DNA from: RFSX01 sp964591455
GTDB lineage: Bacteria > Bacteroidota > Bacteroidia > Chitinophagales > Saprospiraceae
Length of the DNA stretch: 64,000 nucleotides
Assembly (NCBI GenBank): GCA_964591455.1
Contig: CAZQDZ010000007.1
Coordinates: 62,001-126,000, forward strand
Reading direction: 5' to 3'
The translations under genes were made by a program, and so were the position numbers. The notes beneath the pieces are model-generated. The model saw only the letters and a program-made list of their open reading frames with translations. It made no database searches and was not told the DNA's origin. Shown piece after piece: positions 45,967-54,676 of the stretch. Each line of letters begins with the position of its first letter. Position 1 is the stretch's first letter.

Positions 45967-46425
45967 ATGAGAGGATTAATGAGGATACTAATCATGTTTG
46001 GACCAATGATTTTCAGACAGATTCAACGTATGCAACGCAACAAACCTAGGCGGCAGCCTCAACCTAGACAAAGAGAGTTACCACAGCGTGAAAGAAGAGG
46101 TAGGATGCAGGGAAATCCAAATCCACAAAGAGGACAGCCGGTAGAACTAAAGGACTTGAATGAAGAATTAGGACGCGAGTCAGAGCAAGAAAATTTCGAA
46201 CTCAAAGAAGAGGAAATCATGCTGGATAAAGATGACCTAAAGCACTATAGTGGTGGGAGTCAATCACAAGATGTAGATGCCATGCTTAAAAAAAATAATC
46301 ACAAGCAAGAGAATCTATTATCACAAGAGGATATTCCTTCTAATAAAACGCCAAAGCCAGATTCCAATTCTGATTTAGATTTAAAAGATTTATTTCTAGA
46401 TGATATTGATGACGCTAAAAGCTAA
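45967..46425 (+). CDS. Charged low-complexity protein (basic half, acidic half), unknown function
   Basis: A 152-aa protein: a short hydrophobic start (MRGLMRILIMFGPMIF), then an Arg/Gln/Pro-rich segment (residues 20-60) and an acidic Asp/Glu/Ser-rich C-terminal half ending DLFLDDIDDAKS. Likely largely disordered. It follows the VWA gene by 34 nt and probably shares its transcript. No family recognised; overlaps the convergent acyl-CoA dehydrogenase stop by 4 nt. Confidence 0.6.
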   Translation: MRGLMRILIMFGPMIFRQIQRMQRNKPRRQPQPRQRELPQRERRGRMQGNPNPQRGQPVELKDLNEELGRESEQENFELKEEEIMLDKDDLKHYSGGSQSQDVDAMLKKNNHKQENLLSQEDIPSNKTPKPDSNSDLDLKDLFLDDIDDAKS

Positions 46426-47621
46426 ACAAGCGGACTTACATAATTGTCAGAAAAAATATCTCTACCTATTATAAGCTTCATAATCTCAGAGCTACCAGCA
46501 TAGATTCTACTTACTCTAGCATCTGTGTACATCTTACTGATTTCATATTCAGACATGTATCCCGCTCCGCCATGGAGTTGGACTCCTAAATCTACCATAC
46601 GTCCCTCTAATTCCGTTGCAAGCAATTTAACTTTGGCCCCAGTATTTACGCTAAGTTTACCTTTCGTATTAAGTGAGACACAGTGATCTACGTAGGCTTC
46701 TAACATGTCTAATTCTGCATCCATTTCAGCCATTTTAAATTGCGTATTCTGAAAGTCTGCAATGGTCTTACCAAAAGCATTTCTTTCCATGACAAATGCT
46801 CTTGTGATATCGAATGCATGTCTTGCATTAGCAGCAGACTGACAAGCTACAATAAGCCGTTCTTCTGCTAAGCCAGTCACTAAATAATTAAATGCACTAC
46901 CAGGCTCCCCTAATATATTCTCCTTAGGAATTTTGACGTTATCAAAAAACAGTTCTGCAGTGTCTTGCCCTTTGAGTCCCATTTTTTCTAGATTCTGTCC
47001 TCGAGTAAAACCCTCCATTCCTCTTTCTACCACACACAAAGTCATACTATAGTCACTTTCTCCTGGAATAGATTTCGCAGCTGTCACTATCGCGTCCCCA
47101 TTTATACCATTTGATATATAAGTCTTATTTCCATTGAGGAGGAAATAATCTCCTTTATCTTCCAAGGTCGTACGCATACTCGATAAATCAGAACCTGCAT
47201 CTGGCTCAGACATGGCTACTGCCAGTACGATATCACCACTGGCAGCCTGAGGCAACCATTTCATCTTCTGTTTCTCGGATCCTAACTTATCTATATATGG
47301 ACCTACAAGTCTACTGTGCAAGGTGTTGAACCAATCCATACACCCTGCCCTGCACGTTTCTTCTATGATAATTTGTTCATATCTAAAATCTCTATCCCCG
47401 TATCCTCCATATTTTTCATCTGGCCAAATCATAAGAAAGCCCATTTCGCCAGCCTTTTTAAAAGCACTACGATCTACGATTCCTTCTTTGCGCCACTGAT
47501 TCATATAAGGTGCAATCTCATCATTCAGGAATTTTCGATAAGCCTCTTTGAACATCAGCTGATCTTCAGTAAAGCGGGTAGCGGATTTGGTACTTGGAGT
47601 TGCTACTGAATCCATAATCAT
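46422..47621 (-). CDS. Acyl-CoA dehydrogenase family protein
   Basis: A 399-aa flavoenzyme. Motifs in order: LAVAMSEPDAGSDLSSMRT (FAD-contacting signature 1) near 130-148, FLLNGNKTYISNG about 160-172, GLAEERLIVACQSAANARHAF, LQLHGGAGYMSEYEISKMYTD as family signature 2 region, then RIYAGSSEIMKLIIGRDI. It oxidises acyl-CoA to enoyl-CoA in fatty- or branched-acid breakdown; chain-length preference is not readable. No beta-oxidation partners adjacent. Met3 is an equally possible start. Confidence 0.92.
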   Translation of the reverse strand: MIMDSVATPSTKSATRFTEDQLMFKEAYRKFLNDEIAPYMNQWRKEGIVDRSAFKKAGEMGFLMIWPDEKYGGYGDRDFRYEQIIIEETCRAGCMDWFNTLHSRLVGPYIDKLGSEKQKMKWLPQAASGDIVLAVAMSEPDAGSDLSSMRTTLEDKGDYFLLNGNKTYISNGINGDAIVTAAKSIPGESDYSMTLCVVERGMEGFTRGQNLEKMGLKGQDTAELFFDNVKIPKENILGEPGSAFNYLVTGLAEERLIVACQSAANARHAFDITRAFVMERNAFGKTIADFQNTQFKMAEMDAELDMLEAYVDHCVSLNTKGKLSVNTGAKVKLLATELEGRMVDLGVQLHGGAGYMSEYEISKMYTDARVSRIYAGSSEIMKLIIGRDIFSDNYVSPLV

Positions 47622-47640
47622 AAAGTTTTCATTTTTGATT

Positions 47641-48627
47641 CTAATTATAAGATCTTCTTAGTGGTAAAGTAGAGCATCGTAGTAAGCCCTCCATCTTAGA
47701 AGATTCGGAATATGGTATTTCTTCTACAATAAACCCTTTGTCTCGTAATTGTTTATTCAGAGTACCAAATTCGTCTTGGTTATTACCAGAAACGACGACT
47801 TCAGGACTGATACTGAATATATTTGAATTCATATTATACATCTGATGACTGGTGATTTGAATTGCATTTTTTTCTCCTCCAAAAATGGACATCAATTCAT
47901 GTGCTTGATTCTTATCTTCAAAGCCATCAATGAAGATAATACAGCCATCATTTTTGCCTATTGGCTGAAAGGCACAATCTAGATGTAAACAATTCTTCTC
48001 TGGATACTTATCTGACTTAATCAAAGGAACTGGAATTATTTCTTTATGAGGAAACTTACTTTCCAAGTAGTCAATGGCCTCTTGATTAGTCCTATTGCAT
48101 CTCATGTCTTCACATCCCTTGGCCGCTTGTCCTACAAATACTTTATTACCTGCAAGGATTACATCACCGCCTTCTACTTTGACAGATTTGGGTGGAAACC
48201 ACACCTCTTGCTCTATTTGTGTCACTATATCTCTAATAGCAAAGAACTCAGCTTGCCTTTCTTCAGTCCCCATATTAGACTTGATAAATACGTTGTCTAT
48301 CACAAATCCTATGTCACGGGTGTAGATTTGGTTCGTATTGGGCAAGGTAATAGGCTGGAATACCTTAATGTTATATTTATTCAGTACGCGTATGAATTGA
48401 TTATTCTCAATCCTCAAGTCTGACTCTAATGGATATGTTCCTTGTATAATATGATGTCTAGACTTTGGATCTGTGATTAAATCCTCTTCTGGAGCGATTT
48501 CACTTGCCCACTTGTCAGGATGTACGAACTTCATATAAGGTGTCCCTAAATGCCTAGCAGTACCTAAGATTACTGACTTTAATGGCGCAGTTTCATCCTT
48601 AACAAGTATGTCAATTTTATCGGACAT
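47641..48627 (-). CDS. Arginine deiminase/amidinotransferase-fold (DDAH-like) enzyme
   Basis: About 328 aa from ATG at 48627 (MSDKIDILVKDETAPLK); a longer frame adds 16 hydrophobic residues that lie across the likely promoter. Guanidine-modifying-enzyme residues are visible: TRDIGFVID, the acidic EGGDVILAG at about 155-163, HLDCAFQPIG (catalytic His) at about 219-228 and the C-terminal nucleophile in GLLRCSTLPLRR. Members hydrolyse arginine, citrulline-forming substrates or methylarginines. Which substrate applies here is undetermined; no arc operon genes are nearby. Confidence 0.82.
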   Translation of the reverse strand: MSDKIDILVKDETAPLKSVILGTARHLGTPYMKFVHPDKWASEIAPEEDLITDPKSRHHIIQGTYPLESDLRIENNQFIRVLNKYNIKVFQPITLPNTNQIYTRDIGFVIDNVFIKSNMGTEERQAEFFAIRDIVTQIEQEVWFPPKSVKVEGGDVILAGNKVFVGQAAKGCEDMRCNRTNQEAIDYLESKFPHKEIIPVPLIKSDKYPEKNCLHLDCAFQPIGKNDGCIIFIDGFEDKNQAHELMSIFGGEKNAIQITSHQMYNMNSNIFSISPEVVVSGNNQDEFGTLNKQLRDKGFIVEEIPYSESSKMEGLLRCSTLPLRRSYN

Positions 48628-48650
48628 GTTTGATATAGATATATTTGCGA

Positions 48651-48658
48651 CAAAAGTA
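48651..48658 (-). promoter_or_regulatory. Putative -7 element (TACTTTTG) for the DDAH-like gene
   Basis: Minus-strand TACTTTTG fits TAnnTTTG and sits 23 nt before the ATG at 48627. It falls inside the longer upstream frame, which supports the shorter protein. Confidence 0.35.
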
Positions 48659-48780
48659 CAAAACAACAGCACCACTTATATGCGAACAATTCCTCAATTG
48701 ATACTGTTTTCAATTATAAGTTAAGCAGTGTATTTTGGGAATAATGTGCTGCTTTATCAAATACTAAAATCGAAAAAAAT

Positions 48781-49380
48781 ATGAAAAAACCACTTGTATC
48801 CCCAGTAGATGGAAATTTTAGCCAGAAAGCCAAAGAGATGAAGGAATTCTATGATGAGACGCTAGGTTTTACACCAAATAGTCTATTCACTATGATGCAC
48901 AGACCACGGATATCTGATGCTTTTGTAGAGATGAACAAAGCAGTTATGGAGAATAAAGGCCGTGTAACCAGTTCTCTGAAGAGGGAATTAGCTTATTTGT
49001 CTAGTATGACAACTGGCTGTCGCTATTGTGAAGCGCATACAATAAGAGCTGCTGAAAGATATGGCTCCGAACAAGACAGACTCAATAATATATGGGAGTA
49101 CAAGACCTATGGGGCCTTTACGGAAGGTGATAGAGCCGTATTCGATTTGGCAATAGCTGCTTCACAAGTACCAAATGCAGTGACTGACGAGATTGCAGAT
49201 AATATGAGAAAACACTGGGATGAAGGAGAGATTGTGGAAATCATGGGAGTTATAGCACTTTTTGGTTATCTCAATAGATGGAATGACAGTATGGGTACAC
49301 AATTGGAAGATCCAGCGGCAGATCATGCTAATGACTTGCTAAGTCATAAAGGTTGGACGCGTGGTAAGCATCAGTATTAA
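48781..49380 (+). CDS. Carboxymuconolactone-decarboxylase/AhpD-like peroxidase-related protein
   Basis: A 199-aa helical protein with the AhpD-type redox motif: REL-AYLSSMTTGCRYCEAHTIRAAERYG as family context, the key C-x-x-C-x-x-H lying at about residues 80-86 (CRYCEAH). Such proteins use the Cys pair to reduce hydroperoxides or act as partner reductases. Divergent from the DDAH-like gene; no peroxiredoxin partner adjacent. Confidence 0.85.
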   Translation: MKKPLVSPVDGNFSQKAKEMKEFYDETLGFTPNSLFTMMHRPRISDAFVEMNKAVMENKGRVTSSLKRELAYLSSMTTGCRYCEAHTIRAAERYGSEQDRLNNIWEYKTYGAFTEGDRAVFDLAIAASQVPNAVTDEIADNMRKHWDEGEIVEIMGVIALFGYLNRWNDSMGTQLEDPAADHANDLLSHKGWTRGKHQY

Positions 49381-49452
49381 TGAATGATTGTTAAATCGAG
49401 GAGATAGGTTTACTCGTATCGACTTCAATACTATATTGGTACAAAAAAGGAC

Positions 49453-49659
49453 ATGAAACTGAAAACACTTTTATTGCTGATTCCAGCCTTTGTCTTATTG
49501 TCTTGTGGCGGTGACGATGAGAACGTTTGCGACCAAAACGACTATGTTGGTTTATATCAAGGGTCTAAAGAAGGCGCTTTATGTAATAATGATTCAAACC
49601 TATTATTTGAAGTATCATCGGGACCTAATAATGATGAGATTAGAGTTGACGGCAATTAA
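49453..49659 (+). CDS. Small, probably truncated lipoprotein
   Basis: A 68-aa frame with a clear lipoprotein signal (LLLLIPAFVLLSCGG, Cys at 17) followed by an acidic segment and GLYQGSKEGALCNNDSNLLFEV, the beginning of a small beta-rich lipoprotein. It ends abruptly at VDGN just as the domain should continue, and the stop is inside a terminator hairpin. Probably the 5' part of a gene truncated by rearrangement at this junction, though a functional short lipoprotein is possible. Confidence 0.55.
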   Translation: MKLKTLLLLIPAFVLLSCGGDDENVCDQNDYVGLYQGSKEGALCNNDSNLLFEVSSGPNNDEIRVDGN

Positions 49660-49696
49660 TAAGACCCAACTGATAATCAATCAATTAGGTCTTATT
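49658..49696. terminator. Bidirectional hairpin between small lipoprotein and tRNA
   Basis: AATAAGACC pairs with GGTCTTATT (9 bp) across a 21-nt AT-rich loop. It overlaps the lipoprotein stop and lies just past the 3' end of the minus-strand tRNA. The right side gives TTATTTAG. Likely a terminator used from both sides. Confidence 0.5.
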
Positions 49697-49699
49697 TAG

Positions 49700-49772
<73 letters not shown>

Positions 49773-50128
49773 ATGTTATTTTTCCCGTGCTTTCAACGGG
49801 TGGCAAATATATAATTATTAATCTTAAGAAAAAGTTTCCAGGACTATTGTTTACGGCCTCTCAAAGTGCATTTTAATTCTATGATTCCTCCTAATGCAGT
49901 CTGAACGACGACTATGAAATCCCCGCTAAGGTACCTGCCCTTTCTTCGCCGAGACCTTAGGTCGTAGGCTCAGATGTGGTAGCAACTCCAAGAAAATTGA
50001 CGATTTTACTGGCGAAAAAGGAACCTGCGTCTATGGTAAGTTCGACCAGCCAGTCAAACATTATCCTTGGCTTTGGTAAAATCCTAAGCTGATCTTCCCT
50101 TTGTTGATTTTCTCAATATTTCACCCTT
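49773..50128. other. 356-bp non-coding or decayed stretch beside the tRNA
   Basis: No intact gene. A small hairpin CCCGT/ACGGG (49784-49800) sits just upstream of the tRNA. 49920-50060 is GC-richer than its surroundings and holds a long-range inverted repeat (49939-49950 with 50011-50021). A short plus-strand open stretch includes FTGEKGTCVYGKFDQPVKHY with no start codon. It may be IS-related debris or a structured RNA. Confidence 0.4.
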
Positions 50129-50428
50129 TTAGGTTAACGCTTTAGGCATCCATATGCCTAACTTACATGGGAAGCCTTCATATACGTTCGCTTTGTATTT
50201 ATTTAACCTCAAAAAATTAACCTCGCCAGCTCTTATTCCCCGGTTACCAGTAATACGACTAATCTCGAGACTTATCGTAGACATATCACGTCCTAACATT
50301 TTTGCTATCTCACTTTGATTGTAGCCTAGCCCTAATAAGCATTCTATTTGATATCTTTGACCTAGGTTAAGTTGATTGTATTTTTCATGCAAGACAAATG
50401 TCAATCTTCTTAGCCGTTTTATTATCAT
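50129..50428 (-). pseudogene. IS30-family transposase N-terminal fragment, frame-broken
   Basis: A 99-residue frame in which residues 16-50 (YNQLNLGQRYQIE, then LGLGYNQSEIAKMLGRDMSTISLEI) match the N-terminal helix-turn-helix of IS30-type transposases, which normally begin MKKYxxLTLEQRYQIE. The natural ATG (complement at 50386-50388) is one base out of frame: one extra A would give MKKYNQLN. The catalytic DDE domain is absent and the C-terminal third is unrelated. A dead fragment. Confidence 0.75.
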
Positions 50429-50640
50429 TCTTTAAGCCAAGACGATTTTTTTTGCTGTTGCACTTGTAGGTTGAACTCAGCTTTAGGATAATTCAGTATT
50501 TTATCAGTAGGAATGGAAGGAAGTTTAAATTGTCTAAGATCTTTTTCTTGACTCAAATCATGGCCCAGTAGATTAGCTGATATTTGCCATATAGAGGTTA
50601 TGGCTACTTTGGAAATTCTAAAAAAAGAAGATTGTATTCT
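50425..50640 (-). pseudogene. Coding tail without a start (unknown gene remnant)
   Basis: An open frame of 71 residues from after a TAA to a TGA that overlaps the ATG of the IS30 fragment. It has no Met. It includes FFRISKVAITSIWQISANLL, QFKLPSIPTDKILNYP and ends KKSSWLKE. Amino-acid usage is protein-like, so it is probably the 3' end of a gene whose front has been lost. Family not recognised. Confidence 0.4.
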
Positions 50641-50858
50641 TTAATGTAAAAATTCCTGTTCTCTTCATATCTATACTGTTCTAGCACCTTAATGAGTTTG
50701 AATTTTCAACTAAATTTTAAAAACTATCTGATAGTTTGCACAAAGTTAAGCTAGATGCTTCGTAACCTTTACTTATCTTACCTAACTTTCTGGTGTCAGT
50801 ATCAGACTCAGAAGTAAATGCATAACACATCTATATTGTTCTATTCACTTTTCACTTA

Positions 50859-51220
50859 ATGAAAAATTCTCACTCTGAAATTCAATTAGCAACCATAACA
50901 GATAAATCTTTTTTCCAAGGTACCCTTGTTATGATACATAGTTTTCTAGTGCATAACGGATGGTTTCAGGGAAAGATTCTTATTATCGAGGACGATCTAA
51001 ATGATTACATGAAATCAGTGCTTTCTTTATTCCCTAAGATTGACTTTCCTACAGTCAGTCAAGATCTACATATAGGTTACAACTATTTACAAAGGTATTA
51101 CCTCACTATAGGACCTAAGTTAGAAAATTCTATATGCTAGATATTTTCAAATTGAAGGGTCTGGATCAGCTTCTTTTTTTAGATAGTGAATGTATGAAAA
51201 GCTATCCCTGTAAAGTTTGA
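50859..51220 (+). pseudogene. Frameshifted GT8-type glycosyltransferase remnant (paralogue of the gene at 59865-60707)
   Basis: The first frame (50859-51140) encodes LATITDKSFFQGTLVMIHSF, HNGWFQGKILIIED and aligns by eye with the N-terminus of the intact GT8 protein at 59865-60707 (LAIVTVSDMQFCIGTKVLVF, HNKWFKGDIIVYED). At 51134 the match moves to another frame: LDIFKLKGLDQLLFLDSEC corresponds to the intact FNLPQYDKVLFLDSDIL. The DxD motif has become DSE, and a stop follows at 51218. A broken duplicate of the cluster glycosyltransferase. Confidence 0.75.
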
Positions 51221-51261
51221 TACAATCAAGATAGAAAAAGTGAAATTTAAATTATTAAAGC

Positions 51262-51843
51262 ATGAAGGAACAAAGTAAAATTGTAGCTGTTGGATTTCAC
51301 AAGACAGGATTAACTTCCTTGTATTATGCACTTCAAATATTAGGTTATCGTATAACGAAAGGTAAACAATCCTATAAGAACAGAATTACATCAAGTACTG
51401 TAATAGAATTACTTAATAAAAAGGAATATTCAAGACTCTTTGCTTGCCTCGAAAATTATGATGCCGTGATAGATAATCCGTGGAGTATATTATATGAAGC
51501 AATGGATCAGGAGTTTCCAGAAAGCAAATTCATATTTACTTATCGTGAAGAAAACGATTGGCTGAGCAGTGCTAAAAGATATTTTAAGCATAGACCAGAT
51601 ACCAAAATAAGAAGATGGATATATGATGTAGAGTTTTGTGATCAGATAACTGATAAGCAATACCTAAATCGTTACAGAACTCATAATGAGGCTGTGCTTA
51701 AGTATTTTGATGGTCGTACTGATTTTTTAAAGTTGAATATATTTGAAAATGAGGGATGGGAAAAGTTATGTCCTTTTCTTGAAAAACCAATTGTTTATCT
51801 TCCATTCCCGCATAGCAATAAGAATCGAGCTGAAGTGAAATAA
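51262..51843 (+). CDS. Sulfotransferase family protein (Sulfotransfer_4-like) A
   Basis: A 193-aa protein with a P-loop-like 5'-phosphosulfate motif VGFHKTGLTSLYYAL at about 11-25, an internal DNPWSILYEAMDQEFP, FIFTYREENDWLSSAKRYF around 95-113 (3'-phosphate region with Arg and Ser) and a short C-terminus PFLEKPIVYLPFPHSNKNR. These short PAPS-dependent sulfotransferases usually act on carbohydrates or small molecules. It is about half identical in pattern to the protein at 53316-53906. Intact, though flanked by decayed genes. Acceptor unknown. Confidence 0.8.
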   Translation: MKEQSKIVAVGFHKTGLTSLYYALQILGYRITKGKQSYKNRITSSTVIELLNKKEYSRLFACLENYDAVIDNPWSILYEAMDQEFPESKFIFTYREENDWLSSAKRYFKHRPDTKIRRWIYDVEFCDQITDKQYLNRYRTHNEAVLKYFDGRTDFLKLNIFENEGWEKLCPFLEKPIVYLPFPHSNKNRAEVK

Positions 51844-52067
51844 CATCCCCATTTTCATGATTCTATCACTTTAAGTATTGGGCTTTATTATTTGATTATA
51901 CTGATAACCTATTCACTTTTATGTTCGAACAAATCAACCTAGCATGACCTTCAAAATCACCTGACGTGTTCTTTCTTACTGCAAGAAATAAGGTGCTTCT
52001 TAAAATTTCTTCGATTAAGAATCATCTTGATAGCTAAGGATTGCGGGTAACAAGATAAATCCAATAG

Positions 52068-52283
52068 AATCTTCTTACTAACCTTGATAATCGTTTCTTT
52101 CAAAAGCACTATAAAGTTAGTTTCTTCTTGAGAGGATGCCTCATTGGATATGTTTTTGGAATAGTTTTGAAAGAAAAGGATGACAACAGAATTCTTGCAT
52201 ATAAAAGTGAGACACTGACTTCTGGTATTAAAAACATATGCTTAGGCTTCATGAAAACCAATCTGATTATTAATGTATTCTAA
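52068..52283 (+). pseudogene. Coding tail without a start, possibly from a glycosyltransferase
   Basis: An open frame of 71 residues after a TAG, ending TAA. Its only Met is near the end. Includes HYKVSFFLRGCLIGYVFGIV and GIKNICLGFMKTN. The hydrophobic, C-terminal flavour resembles the tail of family-2 glycosyltransferases, but that is a weak likeness. Overlaps the 3' end of the convergent sulfotransferase by 14 nt. The ~220 bp before it (51844-52067) hold nothing recognisable. Confidence 0.4.
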
Positions 52284-53145
52284 ATTTCCTTAACAATTCC
52301 TTTTTACTATTCACACCTAAGAAGTATTTGACTTTATCTCGAATACTATTCGGTTTGGGCACAAAGTTTTGGTTTAGGTAGGCTAAACGCCATTCAGCTC
52401 TTTGGCCTATATACTTGAATATTTCTATTTGATTAGAAAGACTGAGTTTATGCATCACAGGTAACTGTATTTTAGCATCTTTTACCTTAGCATATTCAAA
52501 ATTAAACATCTCGACATCTACTCTATATCTCTCTTCAACTAATTTAATTAAATCATCAGTATAGTATTCAGTATAATGAGTTCTATTGGTTTTATTCAAA
52601 TGAGGCAAATTAATTTCAGGAAGGTTCTTAGCTAACCTTAGGTCAAGAAAGTCATCTTGTAATCGTGAAAATCTCATTATGCAATCCACAATTATTTGTC
52701 CGTCTGGATTTATGATCTTAGTAAATTGAGACCTAAAATGATGATCAGATTTATAATCAGGCGTACCGCAAACAAAGTGCACAAAATCTTTAAAGGAAAT
52801 ATTAGAATCGATTCTATTCATCCTATAAAATCTCTTTCTATCATATTCTCTTTTCTGAACATAGCAAGAAACTAATCTGTCCCATGGATTCCTTACTACA
52901 TAAGCTTTGTATATTTGATTAGAGGCTTTAATTAGGTTTTCAGGCAAGGAAGGACAGTTAGTTAGTAAATTATCAGACTGCTTCTCTTTATGTTTGTATA
53001 GTTCATGAGCATATTTTTTCAATGAAGTACCTCCAGCCTTCGGATTTATTATAAATGCTAAAGAAAATTGAGGTATAAATAAGTTCTTATAGTCGCCTTC
53101 TAAGAAATAAGTTGCTCTAACCTTGTCTGTAAGTGTAGTTTTCAT
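52270..53145 (-). CDS. Sulfotransferase family protein (Sulfotransfer_2/carbohydrate type) B
   Basis: A 291-aa protein. The 5'-phosphosulfate loop is FIINPKAGGTSLKKYA at about 31-46 (N-P-K-x-G-x-T-S), and the 3'-phosphate motif AYVVRNPWDRLVSCYVQK lies about 85-102. Then DHHFRSQFTKII and HLNKTNRTHYTEYYTDDLIKLVEERYRVDVEMF, the tail typical of the HNK-1/chondroitin-like carbohydrate sulfotransferases (landmarks listed in order). Probably sulfates a sugar in a surface polysaccharide or in the nearby natural product. Acceptor unknown. Confidence 0.83.
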   Translation of the reverse strand: MKTTLTDKVRATYFLEGDYKNLFIPQFSLAFIINPKAGGTSLKKYAHELYKHKEKQSDNLLTNCPSLPENLIKASNQIYKAYVVRNPWDRLVSCYVQKREYDRKRFYRMNRIDSNISFKDFVHFVCGTPDYKSDHHFRSQFTKIINPDGQIIVDCIMRFSRLQDDFLDLRLAKNLPEINLPHLNKTNRTHYTEYYTDDLIKLVEERYRVDVEMFNFEYAKVKDAKIQLPVMHKLSLSNQIEIFKYIGQRAEWRLAYLNQNFVPKPNSIRDKVKYFLGVNSKKELLRKFRIH

Positions 53146-53315
53146 GGCTTTAACAACTCAATTAATATTGAAAGTATCTATGGGGCACATCGAATATAAA
53201 TATAAGTGAAATATCATCTGACTGGATTATCTAACTTGATCATCTATGAAAGTAAGATTCTCAGAGAATCATTTAGAACAAATGCATGAGAGAATTCATT
53301 GAAATATTTCATTCA

Positions 53316-53906
53316 TTACACATTTAAATCTCTTCTCTGATTTAAGTGAGGGAAAGGGAGATCAAGTACAGGCTTGTTTAAAAATTCACTGAGCTTTTTC
53401 CAACAATTGCCTTTCTTAATATCCAAAATAAGCAATTGCTCTTTTCTTTTCGAGAAGTACTTTATGACATCTTGATTATGTTGTCTATACCTAGCTAGAT
53501 ATATGGCCTCATTACCAGGGAATCTATTAACACCATATATAATCTTATGGATATGTTTTTGTCTATCAGAGAAAAAATGTTTACAGCTGCTTAACCAGTC
53601 TTGCTCATCCCTGATTGTTAGGATATATTTAGAATCAGGATATCGATCATCTATTTCTTTATACATTAAATACCAAGGGTTGTCTTCGACGCTATCATAA
53701 TACTCTAATATATCAAGGTAAGGACCGTATTCTTTATCTTGTAATAACTGCATACATTTTGTTTGCCCCCATTGCTGACGCAAAAAATGAATGCCTCTAA
53801 GATTATTGAATCCTAAAATGGATAAAGCAGTAGATAAGGATGTAGTACCTGTCTTATGGAATCCTACGCCTATTACTTTATTCATCTTTGGAGAACTAGT
53901 CATCAA
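53316..53906 (-). CDS. Sulfotransferase family protein (Sulfotransfer_4-like) C
   Basis: A 196-aa paralogue of protein A. P-loop VGFHKTGTTSLSTALSILG at about 13-31 (canonical G-T-T-S where A has G-L-T-S), EDNPWYLMYKEIDDRYPDS, YILTIRDEQDWLSSCKHFF and the terminal LNKPVLDLPFPHLNQR. The first Met may be Met2 or Met7 (MNKVIGVGF). Head-to-head with the RiPP cluster across a 465-bp gap. Acceptor unknown. Confidence 0.82.
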   Translation of the reverse strand: MMTSSPKMNKVIGVGFHKTGTTSLSTALSILGFNNLRGIHFLRQQWGQTKCMQLLQDKEYGPYLDILEYYDSVEDNPWYLMYKEIDDRYPDSKYILTIRDEQDWLSSCKHFFSDRQKHIHKIIYGVNRFPGNEAIYLARYRQHNQDVIKYFSKRKEQLLILDIKKGNCWKKLSEFLNKPVLDLPFPHLNQRRDLNV

Positions 53907-54371
53907 TTTTTTGCTTTAGCAATCCAACTTAAGACTTTTATGCGTTTTAATTTATAATGATATCAGTATATTGAGATATCAAGAACTTTATGATAAGACA
54001 TATAAACCCTTATTACATTTTGGATAGCTAGTCCAAATGACTGAATCTTTATGGTAAGTAAGAGATTTTCATTCATGGAGTTCAGTTGTCAAATCAACGT
54101 TATTTTTTTGGGTATAATCTGATAATCCTAGACACTGAGTAAATACTAAAAACGAGTTTTTAGGAATTGTGACTTAGGCCAAGTATTCTGATTCATCTAA
54201 AAAAGGAAGAGAAGAACGTAAACAACAATTGGATAAATACACGGATATAAAAAACGAGATTGGAGGATATTATTAATGAAATGTATTTTTTTCTGACACC
54301 AATTAATCCGACAAATGAGTATATTTCGAGTTGTATATCCTATAGTACTTTCAATAAAACCCTCAACCAGT
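53907..54371. other. Intergenic region before the RiPP cluster
   Basis: 465 bp between divergent genes. It should contain the promoter for the pqqD-asnB operon. A start-less open stretch at 54178-54276 encodes SKKGREERKQQLDKYTDI and ends EIGGYY, perhaps another gene remnant. A GGAGG-preceded ATG at 54277 opens only a 6-codon frame. I see no convincing precursor peptide here. Confidence 0.45.
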
Positions 54372-54653
54372 ATGTTAGCAAAAAACGTGATGATCAAAAG
54401 AAATGAAAAATTGTATTTATACAGTGCTCTAAATGACAAAGGTGTCATGATGAATCTGGAAACAGGTAATTACACTGGCCTCAACAGTGTCGCAGCTGAT
54501 ATTTGGAATTGTCTCGACAAGGCAATGACTATCAACGATTTAGCATTTAAACTAAAAGAGATCTATAAAGTAGATTATGATCAGTGCATTAATGATATTT
54601 CTGGCTTTGTGAATAGGATGCACTCAAAAGAAATGATATTAGTTGTGGCATAA
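54372..54653 (+). CDS. PqqD-family RRE protein (lasso peptide B1-type leader-binding protein)
   Basis: A 93-aa protein from ATG 54372 (MLAKNVMIKRNEKL); an in-frame ATG at 54315 would add 19 residues unlike the family. The PqqD/RRE landmarks are LYLYSALNDKGVMMNLETGNY (strands; the LxLxTGxYxxLN theme), GLNSVAADIWNCLD as the core helix and a C-terminal helix ending MILVVA. RRE proteins bind the leader of a RiPP precursor and present it to the leader peptidase. It precedes the cyclase gene by 23 nt, the usual lasso order B1-C. Confidence 0.85.
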   Translation: MLAKNVMIKRNEKLYLYSALNDKGVMMNLETGNYTGLNSVAADIWNCLDKAMTINDLAFKLKEIYKVDYDQCINDISGFVNRMHSKEMILVVA

Positions 54654-54676
54654 CCTTATGAAAATAGTTATCCCCG

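Noticed and set aside
50129..50428. Functional IS30 insertion sequence
   Set aside because: No DDE catalytic domain, start out of frame and no paired terminal inverted repeats found.
54277..54297. GGAGG-preceded ATG before pqqD as a precursor start
   Set aside because: It opens only six codons (MKCIFF) before a stop.
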